Assembly (NCBI GenBank): GCA_963930655.1
Contig: OZ005603.1
Coordinates: forward strand, 19,491,001 to 19,555,000
Origin: Myrica gale
Taxonomy: Eukaryota > Streptophyta > Magnoliopsida > Fagales > Myricaceae
Direction: 5' to 3'
Length of the DNA: 64,000 nucleotides
The translations under genes and the position numbers were made by a program. The notes under the pieces are model-generated. The model was not told the origin of the DNA. It was given only the letters and a program-made list of their open reading frames with translations, and made no database searches. Below are positions 37,401 through 49,383 of the stretch, one piece after another (the stretch's first letter is position 1; each line of letters begins with the position of its first letter).

Positions 37401-39042
37401 CACCTTCTTGACTTGGTATGGTACCGACCGACTTGGGTTCACTAACTTACTTGTCATAAAACTTGTCATAAAGTAGCATAAAAATGGTACTTTCATTTGC
37501 ATAAAATTTCTCATTTCTGAAGAGAAAAATGAATGCAAATGATCATGATGTATTCATGTCGTGCTTGATGATGAGTAATCAACTTATCATAAAGTAATTC
37601 TCATACTTTCATTTGCACAAAACTTTCTTTTTCTTTCAAGAAAATCATCCAAATGCTCATGACGTGTCATTCTTGATGACAAATATCTCATAAAACTTTC
37701 GTAATCTCATAAAAACTTTCATGTTTTCATTTGCACAAAACTTCTTTCATGCTTTCATGCAAATACGTATACTATGTCATGCTTGTTGAGAAATAACTTG
37801 TCATGCTTGGTTATAAACTCGTTATGCTTGTTCATAAAAACATGCTGCGTATCATTCCAGTTTTCATAAAAGTAAGTTTTTCACTTACAGACGTAAGTTC
37901 CACTTACAATTTTCACTTACCTTCGTTTGCTTGAGTGTTGAACGTCATCTTACCTACAATTGGATCATACTAACGTTATCCAAAGGCTCGCTTGTAAGGA
38001 GGAATATTCATTCAATTACACGCAACTCATCATACAAAATCATCACTCATGTTGTTTGACTTACCAATGATGATCCTATAATGCAAACATTATTCTAAGG
38101 ATGTCGAAGCCATAAGAATCAGATTCTACACTGATCCTTACACTAATTTTCATAACATATCAAAGTTCTAAGTAATTTGAAGTTCACTAGCCACCCAAAA
38201 CCTTTACCCGAAAATAGAAGCTACTGAAAATTTCTAAGCGGGCAGCCCTAGCTTCTCCAACTTAAAAATCCACGACTTCCAGAACATGGCTCCAAATTAC
38301 ACAAAATTTACTTTAAAATATTCAGCTTTCATAGGTCAATATAGGGAGTAAATTTCACAATAGCAGATTTTGTTATACATTTTCAAAAACATTTCATATT
38401 AAGCAAAAATCCTACAACCACACTATTGTTGTTTCCAGCTCGGCCCTCCATTTTCAAAATATCACAACTTATTCGTCATACCTCTAAATCACCTGCAAGT
38501 TACCTTAAAACGTTCCTCTTTCTTAAACTTAAAATTCAAGACCAACCCCGTAAAATTTGGACTTAAAATGATTCCTCAAAAGGGTACTCGAAATGAGCTG
38601 ACATTCCGGACGTGCAAGACTGCTGGCAGCTTGACGTCCGGGCCTCGAACAACGCATATCTCATTCGATAGTTATCGGAATCATCCAAGGTATGACTTAA
38701 AATCTTCCCATTTCCTAGGTCTACAATCTAGGATCCACTCAATATCAAGAGATAACCACAAATGCATCAAAACACACTCTCTATTCCAGCCTTGAAATCT
38801 GCATATGTAAATTCCAGCAATCACAATAATCTTTCTAGCCCTCCAAATTTCCAACAACCAAAATCCGAATCTCTCCATGTCACAACCAACATCCAAGGCT
38901 AACTTAACATTTCCTAGCAGCAACCATCCTCTCACCTTCCTCCCACTTTTACAACTTCAACTCGAAGTTTATAACCAAACCATGGTTCCATATTCATCAA
39001 GTTAACACCATTGCATTTACCCATTTCTCTTGGGCTTTTTAC

Positions 39043-39400
39043 CAAACACCTAGTGTGCATTATTGGTCCTCTTGCCTATTTTTCCAGATCTGAACCTATC
39101 TCTAACACCTAGGGCTTAGTGGTTCTCAATATGACTAGCATACATACAACCTAATGCACCAACCCCTAAATTCGGCCATACTTGCTCAATTTAGGTTTCA
39201 ATCCTCTCTTAGGCCTTTTATCAAACACCTAGTGTGCATTATTGGTCCTCTTGCCTATTTTTCCAGATCTGAACCTATCTCTAACACCTAGGGCTTAGTG
39301 GTTCTCAATATGACTAGCATACATACAACCTAATGCACCAACCCCTAAATTCGGCCATACTTGCTCAATTTAGGTTTCAATCCTCTCTTAGGCCTTTTAT
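39043..39400. repeat. Near-perfect 179-bp tandem duplication
   Basis: 39043-39221 and 39222-39400 are almost identical and adjacent, and the first 11 bases of the unit appear again at 39401. The high identity suggests a recent slippage or unequal exchange within the LTR. Confidence 0.93.
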
Positions 39401-39742
39401 CAAACACCTAGAGTACCAAACCAATTTCTCGAGAACCCTAATTTCGGATTCAGCCATTTTTCCATGTTCTCATGTAACAATCTATGCTACACTTAAGCAC
39501 TTGCAAGATCTACCCTAAACATGCATAAATCCACATCTAGCATGCATAGATCTACACTAAACATGCATGGATCTACACTAAACATCCATGAACACAAGGA
39601 GAAAAACTACTTAGACAACCCACCATCAAACCACAACCAACCAACAAGAGAAAACAAGAAGAAAATAGAGAGAGAGAGAGGGTAGCATGATTTCCGGCCA
39701 GCAAGGTTTTTCCTAAGAGGGCTGGATTTTTACCTTGCTTCT

Positions 39743-39833
39743 CCTCTTCCTCATTCTTTTCTTCTTCTTTCTCCTTCTCCTTCCTTCCTTCTTCTTCTTC
39801 TTCTTCTTCTTCTTCTTCCTTCTTCTTCTTCGG
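39743..39833. repeat. CTT/TTC microsatellite
   Basis: An imperfect CTT-type run, purest at 39788-39832. The ORFs covering it on both strands are low-complexity. Confidence 0.9.
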
Positions 39834-40020
39834 TTGGGTGACTTAGGGCAAGGGAGGTATGGTTTGGGTAAAGGAAAATGTGAAATGCGTGAAAGAGAGG
39901 AGGGGTGTGGTGTTTAACGTGAAAATGGATTGGGGAAAAGACAAGGCTGCCCTCCCTTACTTTCCCCCTTCTCATGAATTCCACCTCACATATTTTCAAT
40001 CCGATAAAATTTCGGAATGT

Positions 40021-40283
40021 AGTTAGATGTGTCGACACCATCACTCAAGGTGTCGACACTTCCAACACTTAGCTAAAATCACTTGAGTTCCTGAAAATGT
40101 AAACTTTCGGGTTTTAGTTAGATGTGTCGACACCATCACTCAAGGTGTCGACACTTCCAACACTTAGCCAAAATCACTTGAGTTCCGGAAAAATGTAAAC
40201 TTTCGGGTTTTAGTTAGATGTGTCGACACTATGCTACAATGTGTCGACACTTCCCACACTTAGTCAAAAACCACTTGAGTTAA
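40021..40283. repeat. Three 95-bp tandem repeats with GTGTCGACAC palindromes
   Basis: Units start at 40021, 40116 and 40212 (AGTTAGATGTGTCGACAC). Each carries two copies of the palindrome GTGTCGACAC about 20 bp apart, six in all, followed by an ACTTCCAACACTTAG-like word. The third unit has diverged in the spacer between its palindromes. Confidence 0.93.
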
Positions 40284-40368
40284 TTTAATCATACATACAT
40301 TTGTCAATAATACATACTTAAGAGGTCATAAGCAATAAATTGACAGACTTAAAATCGGGGTCTCACAT

Positions 40369-42228
40369 CTACCGCTGCAAGAAAACCTACAGTTACCATT
40401 CTTTTGATGTCCTGCCGTTGCGCCTCTATTCCATGGCGGCTCTGCAGATCCCGGTGGTTGCAGCTCAGCTGGAACATGGACTATGCTGGAGGACAAAAAG
40501 GCTGAAGCCGGTGGCGGTGGTGGGATGGGAATGGGTCCCACCAAACTCGACTGCATGTGGACTTACTAAGGGTTTCAGGTCTTTACTAATGTAGTAAGAA
40601 CTAATATAGTTAAAATATAAGTTTTAAGTGTACTTTGGATATTGAGTTAGTGGGGCTTTTCGTTAACGAAACTCACTCTGGGTTTCTTCTATTATAAACG
40701 AATTGCTCGTGGGATTGGTTGGTTTTATGTTTTATTTAAATTTAAATTTTAAAATTAAATAAATATTTATTATTTGTGTTTTTAATAATTTAAAGTTGAG
40801 TTAATTAATTTTTGTAAAAAAATAGATAATATTTATTTGTATTAATGTGTAAAAATAATATTAAGATTATAAATTGAAATTTTAAATATGGTCGGCAAAT
40901 GAACATTAATTATTTTCCTTTTATTTTAGCAGTCTACTTATCATGGGTTGACTTTTACTGTTTTACAAATTGTTCTTTAAAGTAACTTTTAGGTGTAAAA
41001 CAAGTTAATTAATTAACTCCTGTTACTCGCCCCATAGCATTTAAGAGGCGGATCAAACTAGATTCATGGCTAGGTGGGTCCGCACAGCAGTTCCTTCTCA
41101 CGCGTGTCGCTGCTGCTTTTTCACAAACGTAGCTTTAGGCGATTGCAACCGACTCACTGTGCATAGGTCGCAGTATACCGTCTGAGACAAAAAAAAGGTC
41201 AGCGGTCAGCTGCAAAAGGTGCGCCCACGTGATCCTAGAAAACAACGCGGAAACAAAAAAACTGTTTTCAGAAACAGCTGACGAACGCACTCCCGGCTCT
41301 CCCGGATGTATTCAGGTGTAAATTTGGTCTTGTTTATAATAATGTTTTATCTATATAAGTAAAAAAAAGTGAAATCTTATTGCCCTTTGGGCCCTTTTTT
41401 GCGCATGAATTATAGGCTCATGGCCCAGCAAGATGAATACCTGATCAGCCAATATAGCAATAGGTGGCTGGGTTGCACCTGTAAAATCCAAAAAAAAAAA
41501 AAACAGCCATCTTAAAATCCGTAGAAGTTCTGTTCTCGAATCCCAAATCCACTTTTTGTTTTCTTTTTCAAGTTTTTTTTATGAAACTTCAGAGACCTCT
41601 CTCTGCCTAGAAAAAAAAACAAAAAGTGGATAGAGTTTTTATTTTTATATCTTTTAGATAACGAGTAGATACTAGGTTACATGAGTGAACTCACCTAAGG
41701 CACAGATAAACCTTGGAGAGGTAGCACATACTCTTCACACTCATGTTGTTGAGAGAGATAACGACAAACAAACAGTGAAATAATTCTTCTATCTAGATGA
41801 AAGCAAATAGAGTACAATATCAACAATTATACGTACTGAAAATAATTTCAAGATAATCAATCACATCAAGCCAGAACGACACAAACAATTTTTACTTGAA
41901 AAACTTCCCGGTGTGAAGAAGAAAAAATCAAGGGACCTAGTTCAGTCAAATCTCCACTATAAATCAAATAATGAATACACAAAGTCTTCTCTAGTCACAA
42001 CTAGAGGCTACAACTCAGATCTTCAAGATGAATATCAATCTTGGCAAATAAAACGGAAAAAGATAGTGAAAATAACAACAATATGTGGTTACTGTTCATG
42101 AGTACAAAGCACTTTTCCCGAGCTCAAAATCTGATATTCACCATTCTGATTATAGTGCCCCTTGTGTCGTTAACGTCTCTTCCAAATTTCAACTCAGTTG
42201 GACTACAAATGAAGTAGGATCTAGCCTT
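40369..42228. other. Intergenic, possible gene fragment at 40.4 kb
   Basis: 40375-40594 is GC-richer than its surroundings and open on both strands (84 codons on +, 76 on -, the latter with a Pro run). It has no recognised family. The remainder is AT-rich with poly-A/T tracts and holds nothing I can name. Confidence 0.4.
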
Positions 42229-43215
42229 CACTACAACAAAAAGTGCTTATAATGACCAGACCATGGGTCACTTAAAGCCCCTTTCGGGCAGTTACAGTTA
42301 ATAGGTGGCCCAAATTTAGTGGTCAAACGTTGGTCATTTTTTCTCCTTCTAGAGAACTTTGTATGGACCCGAAATTGCAGTGTCGGTATTTGCTTGATTT
42401 CTCACAAAGAAAGTGGTCACCTAAACAACATAATCTTTTTTTCATTACACTTTTTTTAGAGCTAATGTCGTCGATACTTGAATGGTTGTCACAACATACA
42501 TTTGGTCACCCTTGACAACGTTCTGTCCACTCGTCTTACGTGGTCACTCTTACTTGTTTTTTTCCTCGTCATTATGTTAATAGTAGCCACTAGCAGCATA
42601 TGGTCACCACTAACAACGTTCGGTCCAGACGTCTTATATGGTCACTATTAACAGTTGATTAATCTCGTTATATTTAGTTTCACATGACAATTCTTAAATT
42701 TTACTAACAATATTGTCATGACCACTACTGTTTCGTCCTTTAAATAACTTGCTGACTTTATTCGTTTAGTGACTATAAACCTTTTGCGATGATTTTCTAA
42801 ATGGTCACACAAATATGATTATGACCATTTATTATTTTATCAAAAAATTCCATTTAGTTACGAAAATGAAATGGTCACCGTATGACTCTATGCGTCTAAA
42901 ATGATTGCTTTTCTACCATGTTATCTATGCGTCGAAATTGAACCCGTTCTTACCAAGAACAAATGGACAATAACTAACTTTTCATTACCAACTATTACTT
43001 GTCATTAAATAATTTGCATAACCATTCGTTTTTAGTTAGTAAAATATTTTCCCTACCATGTAAATGTGGTCATATATTGGGCGAATTTATAATGGTTGGA
43101 TTAATCCTTATTTTTACCAATATTAAGTGGTATATATTTACTTTTATTGGTGTATTGATTGACGTTACAAATACATTTTATTGACAATCCCAAAGTGGTC
43201 ATTGAACTGATTTTT
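42226..43215 (+). mobile_element. CACTA (En/Spm) left terminus and subterminal repeats
   Basis: At 42229 the sequence starts CACTACAACAAAAAGTGC, matching the CACTACAAnAAAA terminus of plant CACTA elements. A 3-bp target CTT would precede it. Over the next kilobase the word TGGTCAC or its one-base variants appears many times (for example 42414, 42504, 42541, 42602, 42640, 42804, 42873). Short motifs in both subterminal regions, bound by the element's own protein, are characteristic of CACTA elements. The matching right end with TAGTG was not found. Confidence 0.7.
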
Positions 43216-43499
43216 TTACTAAAATTAAATTCTTTTTATATTGGTAAACTAAAACCTCAAACTACCACAACAATAATATGATCCGGTAGAAAATTGTTTG
43301 CAATATTATGATAAAAACAATTAATGATCTAATTAAATGCACATAATTTGGGTTTATATAAAAATACAACTCAAAGATGCTCCATGTCATAATAAAACAT
43401 TAATAAAGTAAACCATAACATTGATCCAATAACCATTAGTGAGCTACACCCACTAAAAAAAACAATAACATTAAAATTCTTAAATTAACAGTATTTCAT

Positions 43500-45610
43500 A
43501 AACTGTTTTGTCCTTTGATTCCCAAATTTGTCCTTCAAAAATACTATGGTTGTTGCTGCTTTGAGCTTCAATTTTTCCTTCAATTACTTAATCTGTTCAT
43601 CTTGTTCTTCGCACCTTCCTGCATATGCGGTGTACTTTTGAACTAGCTCCTGCGCATCATTGGTAGTACTATCATATTTATTCTTGTAAAACTCCACTTC
43701 AGACCTGCACTTCTCCATTTGTAGTGTCAGCCGAGACGGTTTGTGAAAGTGGCTTGCATAAGTTGTGTTGGAGGTAAAATGCTTAAAATAACACCCGAGA
43801 CACACGTGCCAAACCTTAAATTTCGTATCGGTAACAAACAATACTCTCTACACTAAATAGTAAACAGACGCCAAAATCCAAATCTACGCGTATAAACTAT
43901 AAAGGCTTTACAAATAAAACTATGGGACTTGCCCCCACAACTTTCATTAAGTGAGAAGGATAATTCAATACCCAAAAAAGAAAAAAAAGATAATTAATAA
44001 ACAACGCCATCTTTTTCTCTTCTCTCTCATATATAAATTGGTGAATTATTACGAAATTCTTTTTATAAATTCTACAAAAAGTTTTTAGTATAAAAAATAA
44101 TGAATAAGAAGGTCATCTTAACTAACAAGGCTCCTCAGATTTTTATTATGATTCGAATATCCTAATTTATTTGGTGCTTTGGGTTATCATGATTCTAGTC
44201 TAGTAAACCTTAAGTGCAAGATTTTCCTGCTATACAAATTAAAAATTTAAATTTTTAACTCAAATTTTAAATTTTAAATTTTCGAAAATCTAAAATTTAA
44301 AAGAAGACCTATTGAGACTATACAAGCTCATTGTCTATTGAAGGGGTAGCATAGTAAATAGAGAAGTGAATGCCATCTTTTATATGTGGCCAATTTATAG
44401 GCCACTTTCCATCTGTAAATAGTGGATAGCTACGAGAGTTAAGGATAAAAAGAAAGTGTTCTCCAACCAACACCAACCCATCTCTATTTCTCTCTCTGTG
44501 TCTAAGGAAGGTGGCTAAAAGAATTGGTTGGCCCTGAATGGGAGGTTCCCAGCCAAAAAAACCTTAGTACTCTATCTGTAGACATTTGTGCTAAAATGTA
44601 TTAGTGGCAAATTTTACGCTGGTCAGGAGCCCCACGTAAGTGACGTGAAGAGTAAATATAATTTTTTTTTAAAAAACGAACTCCTATAAAAAGCAGGAGA
44701 AAATTATAACGAGACAAAACAATAGAAAAATTACTACAAAAGCACAACAAAACGAAAGCCGGAAAGAAATTTGAGTGATAGAATTCTTGACTTGTTAGAA
44801 GTAAAGATTCTCTTCTAAACATTCATACAAGGTAAATATCTGTATAAAAAAACAAAGTGCGAAATGACACAAGCATCCCAATCTTTCTCTTCTCCTTCCT
44901 TATCTTCTACAGCCTAGCTCTCAGCTATGCACGTACTGCATAACGACACAATTTTTCTTTTTTCTTTTGAATTATGTGGGATAAGATATTTTCTACTACT
45001 ATCGTTATCAAAAGTTGCTTATTTTTCTGGTTATTGAGGTCAGCAGACATAGTGTTACACAGAAGAAGTACGGTAAAGATCCTCGAATATTCTCAACATG
45101 TTATGTTTTCTGGGTAAAAGTATTTAAAGTGAGATTAAAAAAATCAGCAACCTAACAAATATTTAACAAGAAAAGTTCAACACAAACAAGAAAGAATAGA
45201 ATATGTTATGATTATTATCAACTTACTTTATATCACTCAATGGAAAAGGAGCTCAAGAATAAATTATGATCTACCAATCGAACGGATAAGAGAATGCACA
45301 GTACGGTGGTACTTACCGTTATTGCAAGCAATTTGCTTTTTCAACTCGGCTATCTCAGTGTCATCATGGTCCAGAGGAATTGTCACGTCTACAAGATCAA
45401 ATCAAATGTTTACATATTATTATTAACAAAGAATAATTAAAACCATAAGAGACTTCAAATTTTACCTTCAATATCTTCTGTTTCTTCTTCTTGAGCATTT
45501 TCAATGACATCGAAATTATCATTGTATGGTTCCACTTCATTCCTTGAAGCCCACATTCTTTTTTCTACCGAACTTGTTGCTTGTACAACAGCTCTAGTCA
45601 TCGATTTCCC
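43500..45610 (-). pseudogene. Possible CACTA second-protein (coiled-coil) remnant
   Basis: On the - strand, 43841-43584 reads a coiled-coil-like stretch (MEKCRSEVEFYKNKYDST, CEEQDEQIK), continuing after a stop as LKEKLKLKAA. Further 5', 45410-45290 reads PLDHDDTEIAELKKQIA between splice-like sites, and 45610-45470 reads SSVEKRMWASRNEVEPYND then EEETEDIE. Such multi-exon coiled-coil proteins accompany CACTA transposases (Ptta/En/Spm class). The orientation is opposite to the transposase fragment at 51.1 kb, so they may not belong to one element. Confidence 0.4.
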
Positions 45611-46515
45611 ATGAACACTGATACTAGAGTTCATATTTGGTCGAACAGAGTTGTATTGTTCCCATAAACACGAATATTAGAATTCAGTGTGGGTTCTACC
45701 ACTCCAAAATTCGATTTTTCCCTCCATTATTGTTCGTCCCAAACCGATACATCCTTGAAATACCGATGAAAAAAAATAAATATAGACAAAACTCAAAATG
45801 CCTTCAAACTAAAAACGATATAAATGAAAGTAATGAAAATTACCTTGTAAAGCACTGTATATTTGATTTCTCCACACAAGATTTCATGTTTGATGGATGA
45901 AGGAGAGTCTTTGGTAATTTTCAGATGACCTACACATGAAGCTTTGATGTTCTCCCTATATAAGTCCGGACATATGAAGGAAAAAAATTTCATCTCTAAA
46001 TATTTGAGGCGCCATACCTCCAGTCACTTTGAAAATAAAAGGAAACCTGGAATTTTTTTGGGGGAAAAATGTGATCGTGGAGTATATTATGGAAATTGTG
46101 CTTAAGCCACTCTCCACAATTAATGAGATGACAACATGTTCCTTATTTCTAGCCAAGCACTAACTTCTTTATCATTTGGAACGTTCTCCTAAAAGATAGG
46201 CGTAGAGATCAAGTTCACATTTTGAAATTTTTTTATTTTAAACATTTAAACTCTGAAAATTTAATTAAGTAGAGGAATTTGACAGATTGTTTTTCACTTT
46301 TAGGAACCATATTGAAAATGTAGTAAATACTTCAGGTAAGTGGGGGACTTAATTAACTGACATTTTAGTTAGTTGCAGTAATTAAATTAAAATAACATTT
46401 TAGTTAATTCTTTATATATATATATATATCCAAATAATATCCAAACAATAGAAACGCTTATTTATTAAATGAGGTGACGTTTTTATGTCAATTTCAACTT
46501 CAACTGACGCTTTAG
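45611..46515. other. Intergenic, AT-rich
   Basis: No recognised gene. A TA microsatellite lies at about 46413-46430. Confidence 0.5.
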
Positions 46516-47124
46516 TATGATTTTGGGGTAAACTCATAGTTAGCCCCATATCTTTGGGGCAAAATCAAGTTACGACCCTTATTTTCAAAACCAACAATTT
46601 GAGACCTCTATGTTTCAAAACTAACAATTTGAGACCCCTGTGTTTTAAAATCACTCAATCCTCGCTCCTCCGTTTAAATTCACCGTCAAATGAGACGGGT
46701 TTTCGTGAAATGACCAAAATGCCCTTGATAAGTGATTGGTGAATGACCAGACTGCCCTTAGCTCTCTGTCACCCTCAACCTCACCTTCCCTCCCCTGGAA
46801 ACCATGCACCCTCCCCCTCACTTCCCTGCCCACCACTCCATTTACCTACACTCCCTGTAACAAACAAAACTACGCTCCCATTCTTTTCCCTCCGACGTTC
46901 CAAATCTTTTCTTCTCGAGAAGAATGATGATGGTGAATATTGGAAGATGCTTTTGTCCTGATGGCAGAAGCCTTAAAATTCCACTTCTGCGCTTTGAGTA
47001 TGACAATTGGCAACGACTTGGGAGAATAGATAAAAGAAAATCTACAGGGGCTATGCCCATCAATACCCACGATATCACAGAGAACCCAAGTTGGCGGGGG
47101 TTATTCATGCATTGAAGAGCTGGT

Positions 47125-47885
47125 TATTTGCTCACCGACAGTAAGAGACAAGAACAATTCCTACACGGTACTCGATAATCTTGAGGAACATAGGCATAGC
47201 GAGGTCGAAGTGGGGCCGAGGAGGGTTGCACCACCCGCCATTATCATTAGGAAGAACGTAGTTCGGAGGACAAAAGTTGGTGGCAGTGATGAGGATCGAG
47301 GGGCTACCTGAATGGCACCACCGTTGATCGTTAGCGCACTTGATCTCGAAGCAAGCTCCACAACTGAACCCGCTATTGAACAGGGTAGTGCTCAGAGCAG
47401 CTGTGTTCACACCGTAGCCTTGGCTGTAAAGGTTTCTGTACCTACAAGCGCCTCATATGGAGGAAAAGTAGGGTAACCAAGAAGGCAGGCTCCCCTAATA
47501 AGAGAACCGCTCTCTCTCCTCTATTCTTTTGATAACCCTCCCTTGCATTTCCTACAATATGGAAGGTTGACAAAAAATACGGTGGAGAAAAGATATTATG
47601 GCGATGGTGGCAAAGGAGGTGAAAGTGGGGATACTACAAAGCTTCTTCTTTCTTCGCCAAAGGATCAGTGAAACCGTAAAAATAGCTAAAGAGTCAAAAT
47701 GCATTAGTGGGTTCGAACTTCTTCCTCTGATTTCGGTTCCCCGATCTTGCAGTGGTCACACAACGGTCAATGTGGGCAAATCGAAGGTGGTCGTCTTCGG
47801 TGGCTTTGTCGACAAGAAGTTTCTCACCGATATGGGCGATGAAGAAAATGGCAGCAAGTGCTGCTAGAGTGCTGAGTCTGGCCAT
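47125..47885 (-). pseudogene. Captured alpha-expansin gene fragment
   Basis: Expansins are secreted wall-loosening proteins. The first exon (start codon 47885-47883) reads [19 protein letters not shown], a typical signal peptide. The second-exon piece (about 47475-47125) reads [18 protein letters not shown], then [33 protein letters not shown], the HFD motif in [11 protein letters not shown], and EYRVGI, all diagnostic of the expansin catalytic-like domain. Just upstream a TMGGACGY-like block has become TCCATATGAGGC with an in-frame TGA. Homology ends around [12 protein letters not shown], so the C-terminal domain is absent. A kelch segment separates the two exons. The gene is dead as an expansin. 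Confidence 0.88.
47748..47834 (+). pseudogene. Captured kelch-repeat gene fragment
   Basis: On the + strand the codons read [19 protein letters not shown] followed by [13 protein letters not shown]..., VVVFGG and a ...FLTD tail are the spaced features of one kelch blade in plant galactose oxidase/kelch-repeat proteins. It is open from 47598, but the upstream residues are not recognisable. The homology stops at Met, exactly where the expansin first exon begins on the other strand, which marks a clean capture junction at about 47833. Confidence 0.7.
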
Positions 47886-47954
47886 TAAACTTACGCAATC
47901 AAACACTTTGAAGCACGCAATATTTTGATGAAAGATTAAGGTGGGAGTGCTGGG

Positions 47955-47962
47955 TATTTATA
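47955..47962 (-). promoter_or_regulatory. TATA box of the captured expansin
   Basis: TATAAATA on the - strand, 70 nt upstream of the expansin start codon. With the signal-peptide exon it suggests that the element captured a promoter as well as coding DNA. Confidence 0.6.
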
Positions 47963-48906
47963 GCGGATGTTGGGCTGTGCATGTAGAGAACGTGTAAAGA
48001 GAAGTAGTTAGGTTGATTATGGTATGTTCGTGGTGTGGGGCCTATGCGTCGTGGGGAGCTTGCATGGATGCTTACACGTATGTTTTCTATGCATAAGCTG
48101 CCATAATCTATTTTGCTTCGGCTCGACAAAGAAAGCATTCGTCTGAAATAAAGAAAGAAGACTAAGAAGTAAGAAAGCATTGTTTCATTGCGATGAAAAT
48201 GGGTTTATCCTACAAATTCAGTTCTGCCTAATGCATTAAAACAAAAGAGAGACAAACTCGGTTTTGCAGTAACAGTATTCATTTAGTGTACAGTTGTAGG
48301 TGTTTATCATGGGTTAATTGCTTCTGGTTTTTTCAAACTTCGGTAGATATTCAACAGGTCTCTTTTGGCAAAATTCGCTTGGGCAATGGATGTAGATCCA
48401 GATTTCAGATTATGATATTTGGAAAAACAGTGTTGCTTGGCCTCACCAGTCACCACCCCTCACCTCAAAACAAGCGAAACCTGAAACCAGTGCGAACTTT
48501 TAGGCATACAAGCTTAGAAGAGAATATCAGATGCATCTTATTACAAAGACACGCCCACGCCCACGCCCATACACAGAGCCACGGGACATAGTATTTGTCT
48601 AGTACTGCCTGTTCTTGCCGGTTGTTGATCAGAGGGACACCGTGAAGGTGATGGTGACGATCCCCACAAGTGCGGTTGACGAGTTTGATTTTTTTTTCTC
48701 CTGCGATAATAATAGAGATTTGACTCTCAAGGGTATTCTGGTAATTTCACGAAAAAACCATCTCATTTGACGGTGAATTTAACGGGGCCGAAGATTGAGT
48801 GATTTTGAAACATAGGGGTATCAAATTGTTGATTTAGAAAATAAGAGTCGTAATTTAATTTTTCCCCAAAGATATGGGCTAACTATGAGTTTACCCCTAT
48901 GATTTT

Positions 48907-49383
48907 TTTTATCAAAATCTTTTTTTAAAAATTTCAAAATAAAAAAACCTAAATTGATTTCTTAATTTATATATAAAAAAACAAAACAACAATCTCTTAC
49001 TTCTTTTTTAATCAAAACAGTGCATCTTATTCAAACACCTGCCATACAACAATCTCTTACTTCATTCATGACCCCATCTACTTTATCTCTCCTGAAAGAT
49101 TAATACAGTATATATATATATCTCCTCTACAAACTAACAGTACTTCTATTTTGTTAGTTAACCGGTTTAATATTTATATTGGGGATTTGGTTCGTGTTTG
49201 TTCCAAATTTAGTTACTTATTATCCAATTTTTAGATTGTATTATCCTTGAGTACTTTATATATCTTGTTTTGTTGTTGTTGTATAATCATTAATTATTAA
49301 AAGTGCCTCGATCGTGTTTTTAAGTATTTACGTAATATTAGAAATGTCTTGTAAAAAGTAAAAGGAATCTTGATGCATACGAT
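48907..49383. other. AT-rich spacer
   Basis: No gene or repeat boundary recognised between the Pack-MULE and the solo LTR. A TA-type microsatellite lies near 49110. Confidence 0.5.

Larger units (their letters stand above)
36694..40368 (+). repeat. Long LTR (5' truncated) of the TGTCACGCCCCG family
   Basis: The sequence parallels the LTRs at 54279-62270 and, inverted, 59342-55448. Shared blocks in order are a CTTGAAATCAT-rich repeat zone, the CCCTGACATCAGGGTTGT block (37139), a CNTCCTTC repeat module, and a region rich in ACTTTCATTTGCA. The right end, CGGGGTCTCACA at 40357-40368, is a plausible LTR end complementary in style to the family start. The first approximately 500 bp, present in the copy at 54279, are missing. 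Several internal tandem repeats are listed separately. No gag or pol was found, so this is probably a truncated solo LTR. Confidence 0.7.
46516..48906. mobile_element. Pack-MULE with expansin and kelch-gene fragments
   Basis: The element is 46525-48897 (2373 bp). About 200 bp at each end are inverted copies beginning GGGGTAAACTCATAGTTAGCCC, including TTGACGGTGAATTT-type sequence on both arms. A perfect 9-bp target duplication, TATGATTTT, flanks it (46516-46524 and 48898-48906), diagnostic of Mutator-like transposition. No transposase is present. The cargo comprises an expansin gene broken into promoter, first exon and second exon (- strand) and a kelch-repeat piece on the + strand between those exons. 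The left arm repeats an AACAATTTGAGACC-type word that is single in the right arm. Confidence 0.93.

Noticed and set aside
39735-40044. ORFs over the CTT microsatellite
   Set aside because: Simple-repeat translation.
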